This document shows, one piece after another, positions 57,080 through 64,000 of a stretch of 64,000 nt of DNA. The notes beneath the pieces were generated by a model, which had not been told where the DNA came from, ran no database searches, and saw only the letters and a list, made by a program, of their open reading frames with translations. Position 1 is the stretch's first letter. Every line of letters begins with the position of its first letter. Made by a program: the position numbers and the translations under genes. This DNA comes from Streptomyces sp. NBC_00234 (GTDB taxonomy: Bacteria > Actinomycetota > Actinomycetes > Streptomycetales > Streptomycetaceae), in contig NZ_CP108101.1 of the NCBI RefSeq assembly GCF_036195325.1, positions 6,076,001-6,140,000 on the forward strand, read 5' to 3'.

Positions 57080-59233
57080 TCAGCCCGGGCCGAAGGAGAG
57101 CCAGGTCCCCATAAGCCCCTGCTGCCCCGCCCCGGGGACGGACCAGTCGCAGACGCCGTACGGGAAGATCACCTTCAGTTCGCTCAACTGCCCTTCCGTC
57201 ACCGGCACCTGATAGTCGGAGGAGACCACGGGCCGCTTCCGGCACTTCACGATGTCGTTGGCCACATCGGCCCCGGCGACCATCCGAGGCGAGGTCCACA
57301 CCGGGTAGAGCGTGTTGCACGCCGTATTGCCGATGCCCTCCACCTGCGGCTCCTCGATCTTCTGCGCGCCGATGCCACGTGTCCAGCAGGCATCCGTGAG
57401 CCCCGCCGGCCGATTCCGGACGATCTTGTCGATGGGGGCGCCGTCCCCCGCGTCCCCCTTGATGGCGGTCAGCCACCGGTCCATGTCGGACACCATCCCG
57501 GCGAGCGTGAACCCGTGCCCGCTGGAGCGGGTCAGCATGACCTGGTTGGCGTGGGTGCCGTTGGCCTTGTCCAGCCGTGCCCGGGTGGAGAACGAGTGGA
57601 AACGCATGTGCATGTCACCGGTCGCGGCGTCGTCCACGTAGTCGCGGTAGTCGATGATCGGCACGTTCGCGAGCCCGCCACCGCCGTTGAGCAGACGGCC
57701 CGTGCGATAGGCGAGCCGCGCCGCCGCGAGGTCAGCGGCGGTACGCGAAGCGACTGGCTTGGCGTCGGAGTCGAGTCCGCCGATACGCCGGTTCAGGTCG
57801 ATGAACTGGTCCATGTCGATGGTTCCGTCGTTCAGGGCCTGGAGCCCGTACTGGATCCCCGTGTTGTCCAGCGGCCTGCGCGCCTTCCCGGTCTCCGGGT
57901 CCTTGCCGTACACGTTCACGGTGTGGCTGTAGACGTCACAGCGCGCACCACCCGGGTTGGTCGCGGGGTCGTAACGCTGTGCCGCGGGCAGCTGGGCCGG
58001 GCAGTACACCGTCGGGTCGATCCGTCCGGCCGCCCTGGCCAGACTGCCGATGCTCTCCCACTTCCCGAACCCGGAGACCGCCCGCTGCTGCTCCTGGGTG
58101 AACGCGTCGGGCGCGACCTGAGTGAAGTAGTGGTTCAGGAGCTGTGCGTCGCTGAGTGTCTGGATCGTCCCGAAGCCGACGTCGGGGAAGCTGCAGCCGG
58201 AGAGGATGCCGTCGAGCAGCCCCGGGTAGTTGTCGGCGATCTGATGGGTCTGGTACGAGCCGCCGGAGCAGCCGTTGCCGATGGTGAAGGCCGGTTCGCC
58301 GTACGTCTCCACGAAGTGTTCCTTGACCATGCTCATGGTCTCGGCGGCCAGGACGTCGTTGCAGTTGTTGCCGAAGACGTTGAGGGAGGACGAGGCGACG
58401 CCGTACCCCTTGCTCAGATACGCGTCGTTCATGATGCCGACGGTGTTGCGGCCCTGGACGTACCAGCCGCCCGAACAGCCCCCGCCGAAGCCGTACACCA
58501 GGCGCCCGTTCCAGCCCGGACCGCGCTGCAGGGGGTCGGGGTCGGGGGACTGCGGATCGTGCAGTACGGCCGTCTCGTAGATGGCGCGGTTGATGGTGCC
58601 GGTCTCGACGCGGACGATGTACGGGACCTTCTCGCCGGTACTCGTCGTGGCGGTCGCGAGGTCGGCGGGGCGTACGGCCGGGTCGGGCAGGGGGACGAAC
58701 TTGGCGGCCGTGGTGCGGTACATGTAGTCGACGCGGGTCTTGATCGAGCAGTCCTGGTCGAGCGGCGGCCCGAGGGTGACGCCGGTGATCGTCTTGAACT
58801 CGGCGGTGTCACAGACGAACGGCTGCTCGTGCGGCCCGGAGAAGATCGGGCCGGTGACCGGGTGGTTCTTCAGGGTCAGTTGCCCGGATTCCGCTCCCGG
58901 GGCGCTCGCCGTGAGGAGGTTGTCACCGTGGGACAGGTCCTTGACCATGCCTGTCAGCGCGTTGTCGCCGGAGGGCCGGAAGGCCGAGGTCACATCCTGG
59001 CCGCCCACCTCGACCCGTACCGTGCCGGCCGGTGTCGACGCGGGCACCTCGACGCGTATCAGGGCGTCGTCGCCCGACACCGTGCCGGGCCGTGACGACA
59101 GGGCCGTCACCTGGAGCTGCCCGCCTTCCAGGCTGCTGGCCGGCGTCGCTGTCGCGCCGACCAGTACGCCCATGATCGCCAGACCGACAAGGCCCAGCCG
59201 GGCCGGTCTCCTCGTGGCTGCGGTGAACGACAT
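57080..59233 (-). CDS. Secreted DUF6351 family protein (alpha/beta-hydrolase-like)
   Basis: 717 residues. The signal peptide has a basic start and a hydrophobic core (LGLVGLAIMGVLVGATATPAS). After a beta-sandwich-like N-terminal region (about 35-125) comes a large domain with FGGGCSGGWYVQGRN and a nucleophile-elbow-like GNGCSGGSYQTHQIADNYPG, resembling tannase-type serine hydrolases. The C-terminal IFPYGVCDWSVPG is a signature I associate with DUF6351. It has several cysteines, consistent with export. Activity is unknown; hydrolysis of an ester is a guess. The next gene upstream is the sugar-acid dehydratase. Confidence 0.88.
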   Translation of the reverse strand: MSFTAATRRPARLGLVGLAIMGVLVGATATPASSLEGGQLQVTALSSRPGTVSGDDALIRVEVPASTPAGTVRVEVGGQDVTSAFRPSGDNALTGMVKDLSHGDNLLTASAPGAESGQLTLKNHPVTGPIFSGPHEQPFVCDTAEFKTITGVTLGPPLDQDCSIKTRVDYMYRTTAAKFVPLPDPAVRPADLATATTSTGEKVPYIVRVETGTINRAIYETAVLHDPQSPDPDPLQRGPGWNGRLVYGFGGGCSGGWYVQGRNTVGIMNDAYLSKGYGVASSSLNVFGNNCNDVLAAETMSMVKEHFVETYGEPAFTIGNGCSGGSYQTHQIADNYPGLLDGILSGCSFPDVGFGTIQTLSDAQLLNHYFTQVAPDAFTQEQQRAVSGFGKWESIGSLARAAGRIDPTVYCPAQLPAAQRYDPATNPGGARCDVYSHTVNVYGKDPETGKARRPLDNTGIQYGLQALNDGTIDMDQFIDLNRRIGGLDSDAKPVASRTAADLAAARLAYRTGRLLNGGGGLANVPIIDYRDYVDDAATGDMHMRFHSFSTRARLDKANGTHANQVMLTRSSGHGFTLAGMVSDMDRWLTAIKGDAGDGAPIDKIVRNRPAGLTDACWTRGIGAQKIEEPQVEGIGNTACNTLYPVWTSPRMVAGADVANDIVKCRKRPVVSSDYQVPVTEGQLSELKVIFPYGVCDWSVPGAGQQGLMGTWLSFGPG

Positions 59234-59293
59234 GACGGAATTCGCCTCACTTCCTGGAGTGGGATTGCGTACTCGATGTCCGGATACGGCAGG

Positions 59294-60436
59294 TCACCAG
59301 TTGGTGAACGCCCCGTCCGCCGCGCGCAGATGAGGCCGCTCGGCCGCAGTGGCCTGGTAGCGGCGTGCGGCCTCCCGGTCGATGTCGACGCCGATACCCG
59401 GGAGTTCGCTCGCCTCCACCCGCCCCGGAACGATCGTCGGCCGCGCGGTGAACAGCGCGGCGATCTCCGGATCCGGATCGGTCTGATGCTCCTGGATCGC
59501 CACATTCGGGCACGCCAGATTGAGCTGGAGCGACGAGGCGGCGGTCACCGGCCCGAGCGGATTGTGGGTGGCCAGCTTGATGTGATGGGTCTCCGCCATC
59601 GCCGCGATCTTCTTCGCCTCGGTCAGGCCCGCGGCCACCCCGATGTCCACGCGCGCGTAGTCGATCAGGTCGCCCTCGATCAACGTCCTGAACTCCCATT
59701 TGGAGCCGTACTGTTCGCCTGCCGCCAGCGGTACGCCGGTACGCGCCCGCAGCATCCGATAGCTGTCCGGGTTCTCGCAGCGCAACGGGTCCTCGACGAA
59801 GTACGGGCGGGCCGCCTCGATCTCCCGGCACAGCGTCAGCGCCTCCGGCGGATCCAGGCGCGTGTGGACATCGAGGATCAGCTCCACGTCGTGGCCGACC
59901 GCGTCCCGCACCTGGTGGAAGAGTTTCACCGAGTCCCGCAGGCAACGGCGGGCATCGAGGGTGTCGTCCGCGTCGTGCGGCGAGGCGAACCGCAGATGGC
60001 GCCAGCCCTCGGCGACCAACTCGCGGCAGCGGTCCAGGAACCACTCGCGGTCGTGGTAGCCGTCGCCGACGTGCACATAGGCCGGTACGTGATCACGTAC
60101 CCGGCCGCCGAGAAGTTCATGGACCGGTACGCCGAGCGCCTTGCCGCGGATGTCCCACAGAGCCACGTCGACCGCCGCGATGGCGGCACCGAGGAAGCGG
60201 TCGGCGGGGAAGAAGCCCCGCCGGAACATCACCTGCCACAGATGCTCGATCCGCCGCGGATCCTCGCCGACGATCAGCTCCGCGAGATGCTCCAGGCCCC
60301 CCGCGACCGCCCGCTGCCGCGATCTGATGCCGACCTCGCCCAGACCGTGGATGCCCTCGTCGGTGTCGACCACCACCAGCATCATGCTGTCGCCGTGGTC
60401 GGGGAGAGTCAGCACTTCCAGGCCGGTGATCTTCAT
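59294..60436 (-). CDS. Enolase-superfamily sugar-acid dehydratase (mannonate/galactonate dehydratase type)
   Basis: 380 residues from the ATG at 60436 (GAGGAG upstream). The mandelate-racemase N-terminal cap (ITGLEVLTLPDHGDSMMLVVV) precedes a TIM barrel whose metal ligands are in LDVHTRLDP, YFVEDPLR and AAGEQYGSKWEF; a catalytic His is likely in THNPLGPV. It would dehydrate an aldonate to a 2-keto-3-deoxy acid. It is divergent from a LacI regulator and an ABC sugar importer, with AACGTT operators between, so the cluster probably catabolises one sugar acid. The precise substrate is undecided. Confidence 0.9.
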   Translation of the reverse strand: MKITGLEVLTLPDHGDSMMLVVVDTDEGIHGLGEVGIRSRQRAVAGGLEHLAELIVGEDPRRIEHLWQVMFRRGFFPADRFLGAAIAAVDVALWDIRGKALGVPVHELLGGRVRDHVPAYVHVGDGYHDREWFLDRCRELVAEGWRHLRFASPHDADDTLDARRCLRDSVKLFHQVRDAVGHDVELILDVHTRLDPPEALTLCREIEAARPYFVEDPLRCENPDSYRMLRARTGVPLAAGEQYGSKWEFRTLIEGDLIDYARVDIGVAAGLTEAKKIAAMAETHHIKLATHNPLGPVTAASSLQLNLACPNVAIQEHQTDPDPEIAALFTARPTIVPGRVEASELPGIGVDIDREAARRYQATAAERPHLRAADGAFTNW

Positions 60437-60449
60437 TCCACTCCTCTAT

Positions 60450-60461
60450 GAAAACGTTCCC
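60450..60461 (-). promoter_or_regulatory. LacI-type operator near the dehydratase start
   Basis: On the minus strand GGGAACGTTTTC (60461-60450) lies 14-25 bp before the dehydratase ATG. It shares GGGAACGTT with the site at 60583-60594. Confidence 0.5.
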
Positions 60462-60570
60462 GCAAAATCAGCATCATTCTCGAGAACGCATCATTGGGGG
60501 CAGTCGGGCCCCAGCGCAAGACCCTTGCAGTGAGCGGGATTTCGTCGATGAACAAGTCGTGTCGCACGTC

Positions 60571-60600
60571 TTGACACTTCCCGGGAACGTTCGCAAGCAT
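60571..60600 (+). promoter_or_regulatory. lacI promoter with embedded LacI-type operator
   Basis: TTGACA (60571-60576) is a consensus -35, with a weak -10 (AAGCAT 60595-60600, 18-bp spacing). GGGAACGTTCGC, containing the palindrome GAACGTTC (60585-60592), fills the spacer, as expected for autoregulation. Confidence 0.5.
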
Positions 60601-60640
60601 CAACCGCGTTGGCAGGATCCAGACGATGAGGAGGCCGTCC

Positions 60641-61642
60641 GTGGCAGTCACGATCCGGGAGGTGGCGAGTGCCGCCGGTGTCTCCGTCTCGACGGTGTCC
60701 CGTGCATTCACCGCGCCCGACCAGGTGCAGCCGGCGACCCGGCAGCGCATCCTCGACGCCGCGGCCGCACTGGGCTATTCCGCCAATCCGGCGGCGCGTT
60801 CGCTGCGCGGCGGCTCCACCGGAACCCTCGGCCTGATCGTCCCGGACATCGCCAACCCGTTCTTCCCGCCGATCATCAAGGCGATGCAGGCCCGCGCCCG
60901 CCGTCTGGGCTACACGGTCCTGGTCGCCGACAGCGACGAACGCGAGGCGGACGAACTGGCCGTCATCGCGGCCGTGTCCAAGCGGGTCGACGGCCTGATC
61001 CTGTGGGCCTCCACCCTCACCGAGGACCGCCTCCACGAACTCGCGGGCCGGATGCCGCTGGTGGTGGTGAACCGCCACGTCCCCGGCATCCCCGAGGTCC
61101 GCATCTCACTCTCCGCCGGGATCGCCCAGGCCGCCGAGCTGCTGAAGGCGTACGGTCACCGGCGCTGCGTCTTCGTCAACGCCTCCCGCGCCGAACTGAG
61201 CCGCGGCAAGTCCATCCAGGAGTCCTTCGAGGCTCTCGACCTCTCCCTGCACGAACTCGGCCCGTACGAGCCGAGGTTCGAGACGGGCGTGCACGCCGCC
61301 ACCCTGGTCGCCGCTCACGACGCCACCGCCGTGATCGCCCACAACGATCTGGTCGCCCTCGGCGTGCTGCACCAGATGGCCAACCTCGGCATGAGCGTGC
61401 CCCGCGACGTGAGCGTCATCGGCATCGACGACACCCTGCTCGCCTCCGTCTCCACCCCCGGCCTCACCACGATCAGGATCGACCCCGAGGAGATCGCCAC
61501 CCGTGCGGGAGACCTCCTGATCGAGACGATCGCCAGCTCAACGAGACCTGGCGCAAACGGACTTGACGCCACGCCCCCCTTCGTGGAGATCGGCTCCCGC
61601 CTGATCCCGCGGGCTTCGACGGGCCCCGCGCCCACCCACTGA
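60641..61642 (+). CDS. LacI-family transcriptional regulator
   Basis: 333 residues from the GTG at 60641, chosen because GAGGAGG ends six bases upstream; an ATG at 60626 overlaps that ribosome site. The HTH is VTIREVASAAGVSVSTVSRA, with a hinge helix NPAARSLRGG, and a periplasmic-binding-protein-like effector domain (TLGLIVPDIANPFFPP, VIGIDDTLLASVSTPGLTTI). It should repress the divergent dehydratase and the downstream sugar importer, with a sugar or sugar acid as inducer. The importer lipoprotein follows 55 bp later. Confidence 0.92.
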   Translation: MAVTIREVASAAGVSVSTVSRAFTAPDQVQPATRQRILDAAAALGYSANPAARSLRGGSTGTLGLIVPDIANPFFPPIIKAMQARARRLGYTVLVADSDEREADELAVIAAVSKRVDGLILWASTLTEDRLHELAGRMPLVVVNRHVPGIPEVRISLSAGIAQAAELLKAYGHRRCVFVNASRAELSRGKSIQESFEALDLSLHELGPYEPRFETGVHAATLVAAHDATAVIAHNDLVALGVLHQMANLGMSVPRDVSVIGIDDTLLASVSTPGLTTIRIDPEEIATRAGDLLIETIASSTRPGANGLDATPPFVEIGSRLIPRASTGPAPTH

Positions 61643-61697
61643 TCCCTAGCGAAAAAAGCAACGCACCGAGCTCACCCCTGCCCTTCTTGGAGCCGTC

Positions 61698-63077
61698 ATG
61701 CCCAGACACTTCCGTTATGCAGCCATATGTGGCTCCATGGCCCTGACCGCGACCCTCGCGGGCTGTTCCTCCCTCACCCCGACCAGCGCCGACACCTCCG
61801 GCGATCTCGTCCTCCGGGTGCAGGGGATGCCCCCGGCCACCGACAAGCCGGGCCTCGCCCTCTTCAAGAAGCAGGTCGCCGACTTCGAGAAGGCCCACCC
61901 CGGCATCAAGGTCAAGGGCTCCATCACGGTCTTCGACCCGCTGACCTTCTCCGCCAAGCTCTCCGGCGGCAACGTCGAGGACGTCATCAAGGTGCCGCTG
62001 ACCGAGCCGCAGCGCCTCATCCAGCAGAAGCAGGTCCAGCCGATCACCGGGCAGCTCAAGGAGTGGCAGCACTTCAAGGAGTTCAACCCGCAGGTGCTCC
62101 AGCCGCTCACCGACGACGGCGGCGACGTCTACGGCGTACCGCAGAACCCGTACGCCCAGGGCCTGGTCTACAACCGTGAGCTGTTCGAGCAGGCCGGCCT
62201 CGACCCCGACAAGCCGCCGGCCACCTGGGAGGAGGTCCGTACCGCCGCCGAGCAGATCAGCGAGAAGACCGGCAAGGCGGGCTTCGTCCACGAGTCCAAG
62301 GACAACCAGGGCGGCTGGCAGCTGACCATGCTCTCGTACGCCTTCGGCGGCGAGCTGCAGAAGCAGGAGGGCGGCAAGTACACCGCCACGCTCACTGGGG
62401 AGCCGACGAAGAAGGCGCTGCGGCTGCTGAAGGACATGCGCTGGAAGGACGACTCGCTCGGCAAGACGCTGCTGGTCAACCAGAACGATGTGATCAAGCA
62501 GTTCGCGGCCGGACAGGTCGGCATGTTCATGGGCAGCCCGGGGACGTACCGGCTGGCGAAGATGCAGTTCGGCATGGAGAACACCGACGCCTTCGGGGCC
62601 GCCCCGATGCCGCAGTCCGGCGGCGACGCGACCCTCACCGGCGGCGACATCTACATGGTCCCGAAGTCCGCCGACAAGAAGCACGCGGCAGCGGCCGTCG
62701 AGTGGCTGACCTTCGCCTACGCCAAGCCGCAGTACAGCACCGAGATCGCCGCCGCCCAGGCCAAGGCGCTCTCGGCCGACCCGAAGTCCGCGGTGGGCGT
62801 ACCGACCCTGCCGGTCTTCGACCAGAAGCGGCAGACCGAGATCAACGCCGCGGTCAAGCCGTACGTGAACGTGAAGCTGGACCACTTCAAGCCGTACATC
62901 GACGGGCTCGCGACGCTGGAGCTGAAGCCGGAGCCGCCGTACCAGGCGCAGAAGCTGTACACCGCGCTCGACCCGGTGGTCCAGGCGGTGCTCACCAAGC
63001 GCGACGCCGACATCGACTCCCTCCTCGCCTCGGCCGAGAAGGACGTCAATGCGCAGCTCGCCGCGGACCAGAAGTAG
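61698..63077 (+). CDS. ABC sugar-binding lipoprotein
   Basis: 459 residues. A lipoprotein signal peptide ends in the lipobox LAGC (Cys22), so the mature protein is anchored outside the membrane. It is a family 1 extracellular solute-binding protein (LFKKQVADFEKAHPGIKVKG, VYGVPQNPYAQGLVYNRELF, GQVGMFMGSPGTYRLAKMQ). It captures a carbohydrate for the ABC permease that follows after 7 bp. The dehydratase nearby suggests a sugar acid or oligosaccharide ligand. Confidence 0.94.
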   Translation: MPRHFRYAAICGSMALTATLAGCSSLTPTSADTSGDLVLRVQGMPPATDKPGLALFKKQVADFEKAHPGIKVKGSITVFDPLTFSAKLSGGNVEDVIKVPLTEPQRLIQQKQVQPITGQLKEWQHFKEFNPQVLQPLTDDGGDVYGVPQNPYAQGLVYNRELFEQAGLDPDKPPATWEEVRTAAEQISEKTGKAGFVHESKDNQGGWQLTMLSYAFGGELQKQEGGKYTATLTGEPTKKALRLLKDMRWKDDSLGKTLLVNQNDVIKQFAAGQVGMFMGSPGTYRLAKMQFGMENTDAFGAAPMPQSGGDATLTGGDIYMVPKSADKKHAAAAVEWLTFAYAKPQYSTEIAAAQAKALSADPKSAVGVPTLPVFDQKRQTEINAAVKPYVNVKLDHFKPYIDGLATLELKPEPPYQAQKLYTALDPVVQAVLTKRDADIDSLLASAEKDVNAQLAADQK

Positions 63078-63084
63078 CCGGCCG

Positions 63085-64000
63085 ATGACTCTGCTCACTC
63101 CCTCCCGGAGCCCCGTCGCAGTGTCCAAGGAGCCCGTGCCGAAGTCGCCGCCGATGCGGCGGAAGCGTGGCACCGGCGCCCGCAAACAGCTCACGGCCTG
63201 GCTGTTCCTCGTCCCCGCTCTGCTCGTCTTCGGGCTCTTCGCCTGGTGGCCGATCGTGCGCAGCCTGCTCCTCAGCTTCCAGCGCACCAACCTCGTGGAG
63301 CCGGCCGTCTGGGTCGGCCTGGACAACTTCCGTACGCTCTTCGACGATCCGCTGCTCGCCACCGCGGTCGGGAACACCCTCTTCTTCGTGGCCCTCGGCC
63401 TGCTGATCGGCTTCCCGGCGCCACTGATCCTCGCCGCCATCATGTCGACCGTGCGACGCGGCGCCGGCGTCTACCGCTTCCTCGTCTACCTGCCGGTCGT
63501 CATCCCGCCGGTCGTGGCGATCCTGCTCTGGAAATGGTTCTACGATCCCGGCAGCGGCCTCTTCAACAACATCCTCGGCAAGATCGGCCTCGGCCCGTAC
63601 CCCTGGCTGGAGTCCTCCGACAGCGCCATGCTCTCGCTCGTCCTGGAAGCCACCTGGGCCGGAATGGGCGGCGCCGTCCTCATCTACCTCGCCGCCATGG
63701 TCTCCATCCCCGGCGAACTCTACGAGGCCGCCGAGGTCGACGGCGCCGGCATCCGGCGGCGCATCTGGCACGTCATGCTGCCCCAACTCCGGTCCGTCAT
63801 CGGCCTGTTGCTCCTCGTGCAGCTGGTCAACACGGTCCAGGTCTTCACCGAGCCGTACGTCTTCACCGGCGGCGGGCCCGACAACGCCACCCTCACGGTC
63901 CTGTTGTTGATCTTCCGTTACGCCTTCCAGGACGGTGAGTACGGCCAGGCCGCCGCCCTCTCCTTCCTGATGGTGCTCGCCCTCGCCCTGCTCTCCGCGG
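63085..64000 (+). CDS. ABC sugar transporter permease (MalF-type), truncated by window end
   Basis: About 305 residues are visible, with no stop before the edge. The frame starts MTLLTPSRSPVAVSKEPV at 63085; a GTG at 63121 is an alternative. Six helices are predicted, the first about 34-56 (LTAWLFLVPALLVFGLFAWW). The EAA loop that contacts the ATPase reads EAAEVDGAGIRRRIWHVMLP near residue 215-234. Together with the lipoprotein it forms a CUT1 importer; the second permease presumably lies just outside. Confidence 0.93.
   Translation, partial: MTLLTPSRSPVAVSKEPVPKSPPMRRKRGTGARKQLTAWLFLVPALLVFGLFAWWPIVRSLLLSFQRTNLVEPAVWVGLDNFRTLFDDPLLATAVGNTLFFVALGLLIGFPAPLILAAIMSTVRRGAGVYRFLVYLPVVIPPVVAILLWKWFYDPGSGLFNNILGKIGLGPYPWLESSDSAMLSLVLEATWAGMGGAVLIYLAAMVSIPGELYEAAEVDGAGIRRRIWHVMLPQLRSVIGLLLLVQLVNTVQVFTEPYVFTGGGPDNATLTVLLLIFRYAFQDGEYGQAAALSFLMVLALALLSA

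Overview
The window is high-GC actinobacterial DNA and almost certainly a Streptomyces chromosome. The evidence is the strong GC bias at third codon positions, frequent GTG starts, GGAGG-type ribosome sites alternating with apparently leaderless genes, and marker genes such as sepH, cutRS, DUF3093/DUF3710/DUF4193/DUF3159 and a coproporphyrin-type ferrochelatase. From memory, the order resembles the S. coelicolor SCO582x-SCO590x region. The block from the inositol monophosphatase to the TrmA-like methyltransferase also matches M. tuberculosis Rv2701c-Rv2689c, so much of the window is conserved core.

Layout. 0-6.8 kb: a carboxylate module with the end of an acetate-type symporter, a CitA/CitB-like two-component system, two divergent citrate synthase homologues (one carrying an N-terminal helix-turn-helix) around a palindrome-rich AT-rich intergenic region, and a CobW-type GTPase. 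6.8-12.3 kb: parC and an active/inactive pair of M16 peptidases. 12.5-13.5 kb: a c-di-AMP (ydaO/yuaA) riboswitch before a secreted M23 wall hydrolase. 13.7-20.5 kb: GntR regulator, HPr, a Pat-like GNAT/acyl-CoA-ligase fusion, DUF5998, a phosphodiesterase and thymidine kinase. 20.7-31.8 kb: secreted S8 protease, VOC protein, sulfurtransferase, sepH, a membrane protein with RTQLL repeats, a sugar-lactone oxidase and an MFS transporter.

31.9-53.5 kb is the conserved actinobacterial block: ferrochelatase, inositol monophosphatase, cutRS, DUF4193, DUF3093, thioesterase, dut, DUF3710, OB-fold protein, DUF3159, two TrkA (RCK) proteins, a KimA-like potassium importer and a TrmA-like RNA methyltransferase. 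Two groups look inserted into it: an ABC ATPase with kdpDE, and a GntR regulator with a genuine ACC deaminase (acdS). kdpDE, the RCK pair and the KimA-like permease together suggest a potassium hub. With the upstream riboswitch this gives the window a c-di-AMP/K+ theme.

53.5-64 kb is accessory: a decayed stretch with a possible PIN-domain remnant, a quinone oxidoreductase, an SDR divergent from a TetR regulator around a clear operator, a secreted DUF6351 protein, and a sugar-acid cluster (enolase-superfamily dehydratase, LacI regulator, solute-binding lipoprotein, ABC permease) that runs off the end. No rRNA, tRNA, CRISPR array, intact insertion sequence or biosynthetic cluster was seen. The best candidates for something new are the HTH-citrate synthase operator system, the RCK plus KimA-like pairing without a Trk pore, the RTQLL-repeat protein beside sepH, and the CTAGGGCC-ended small elements.
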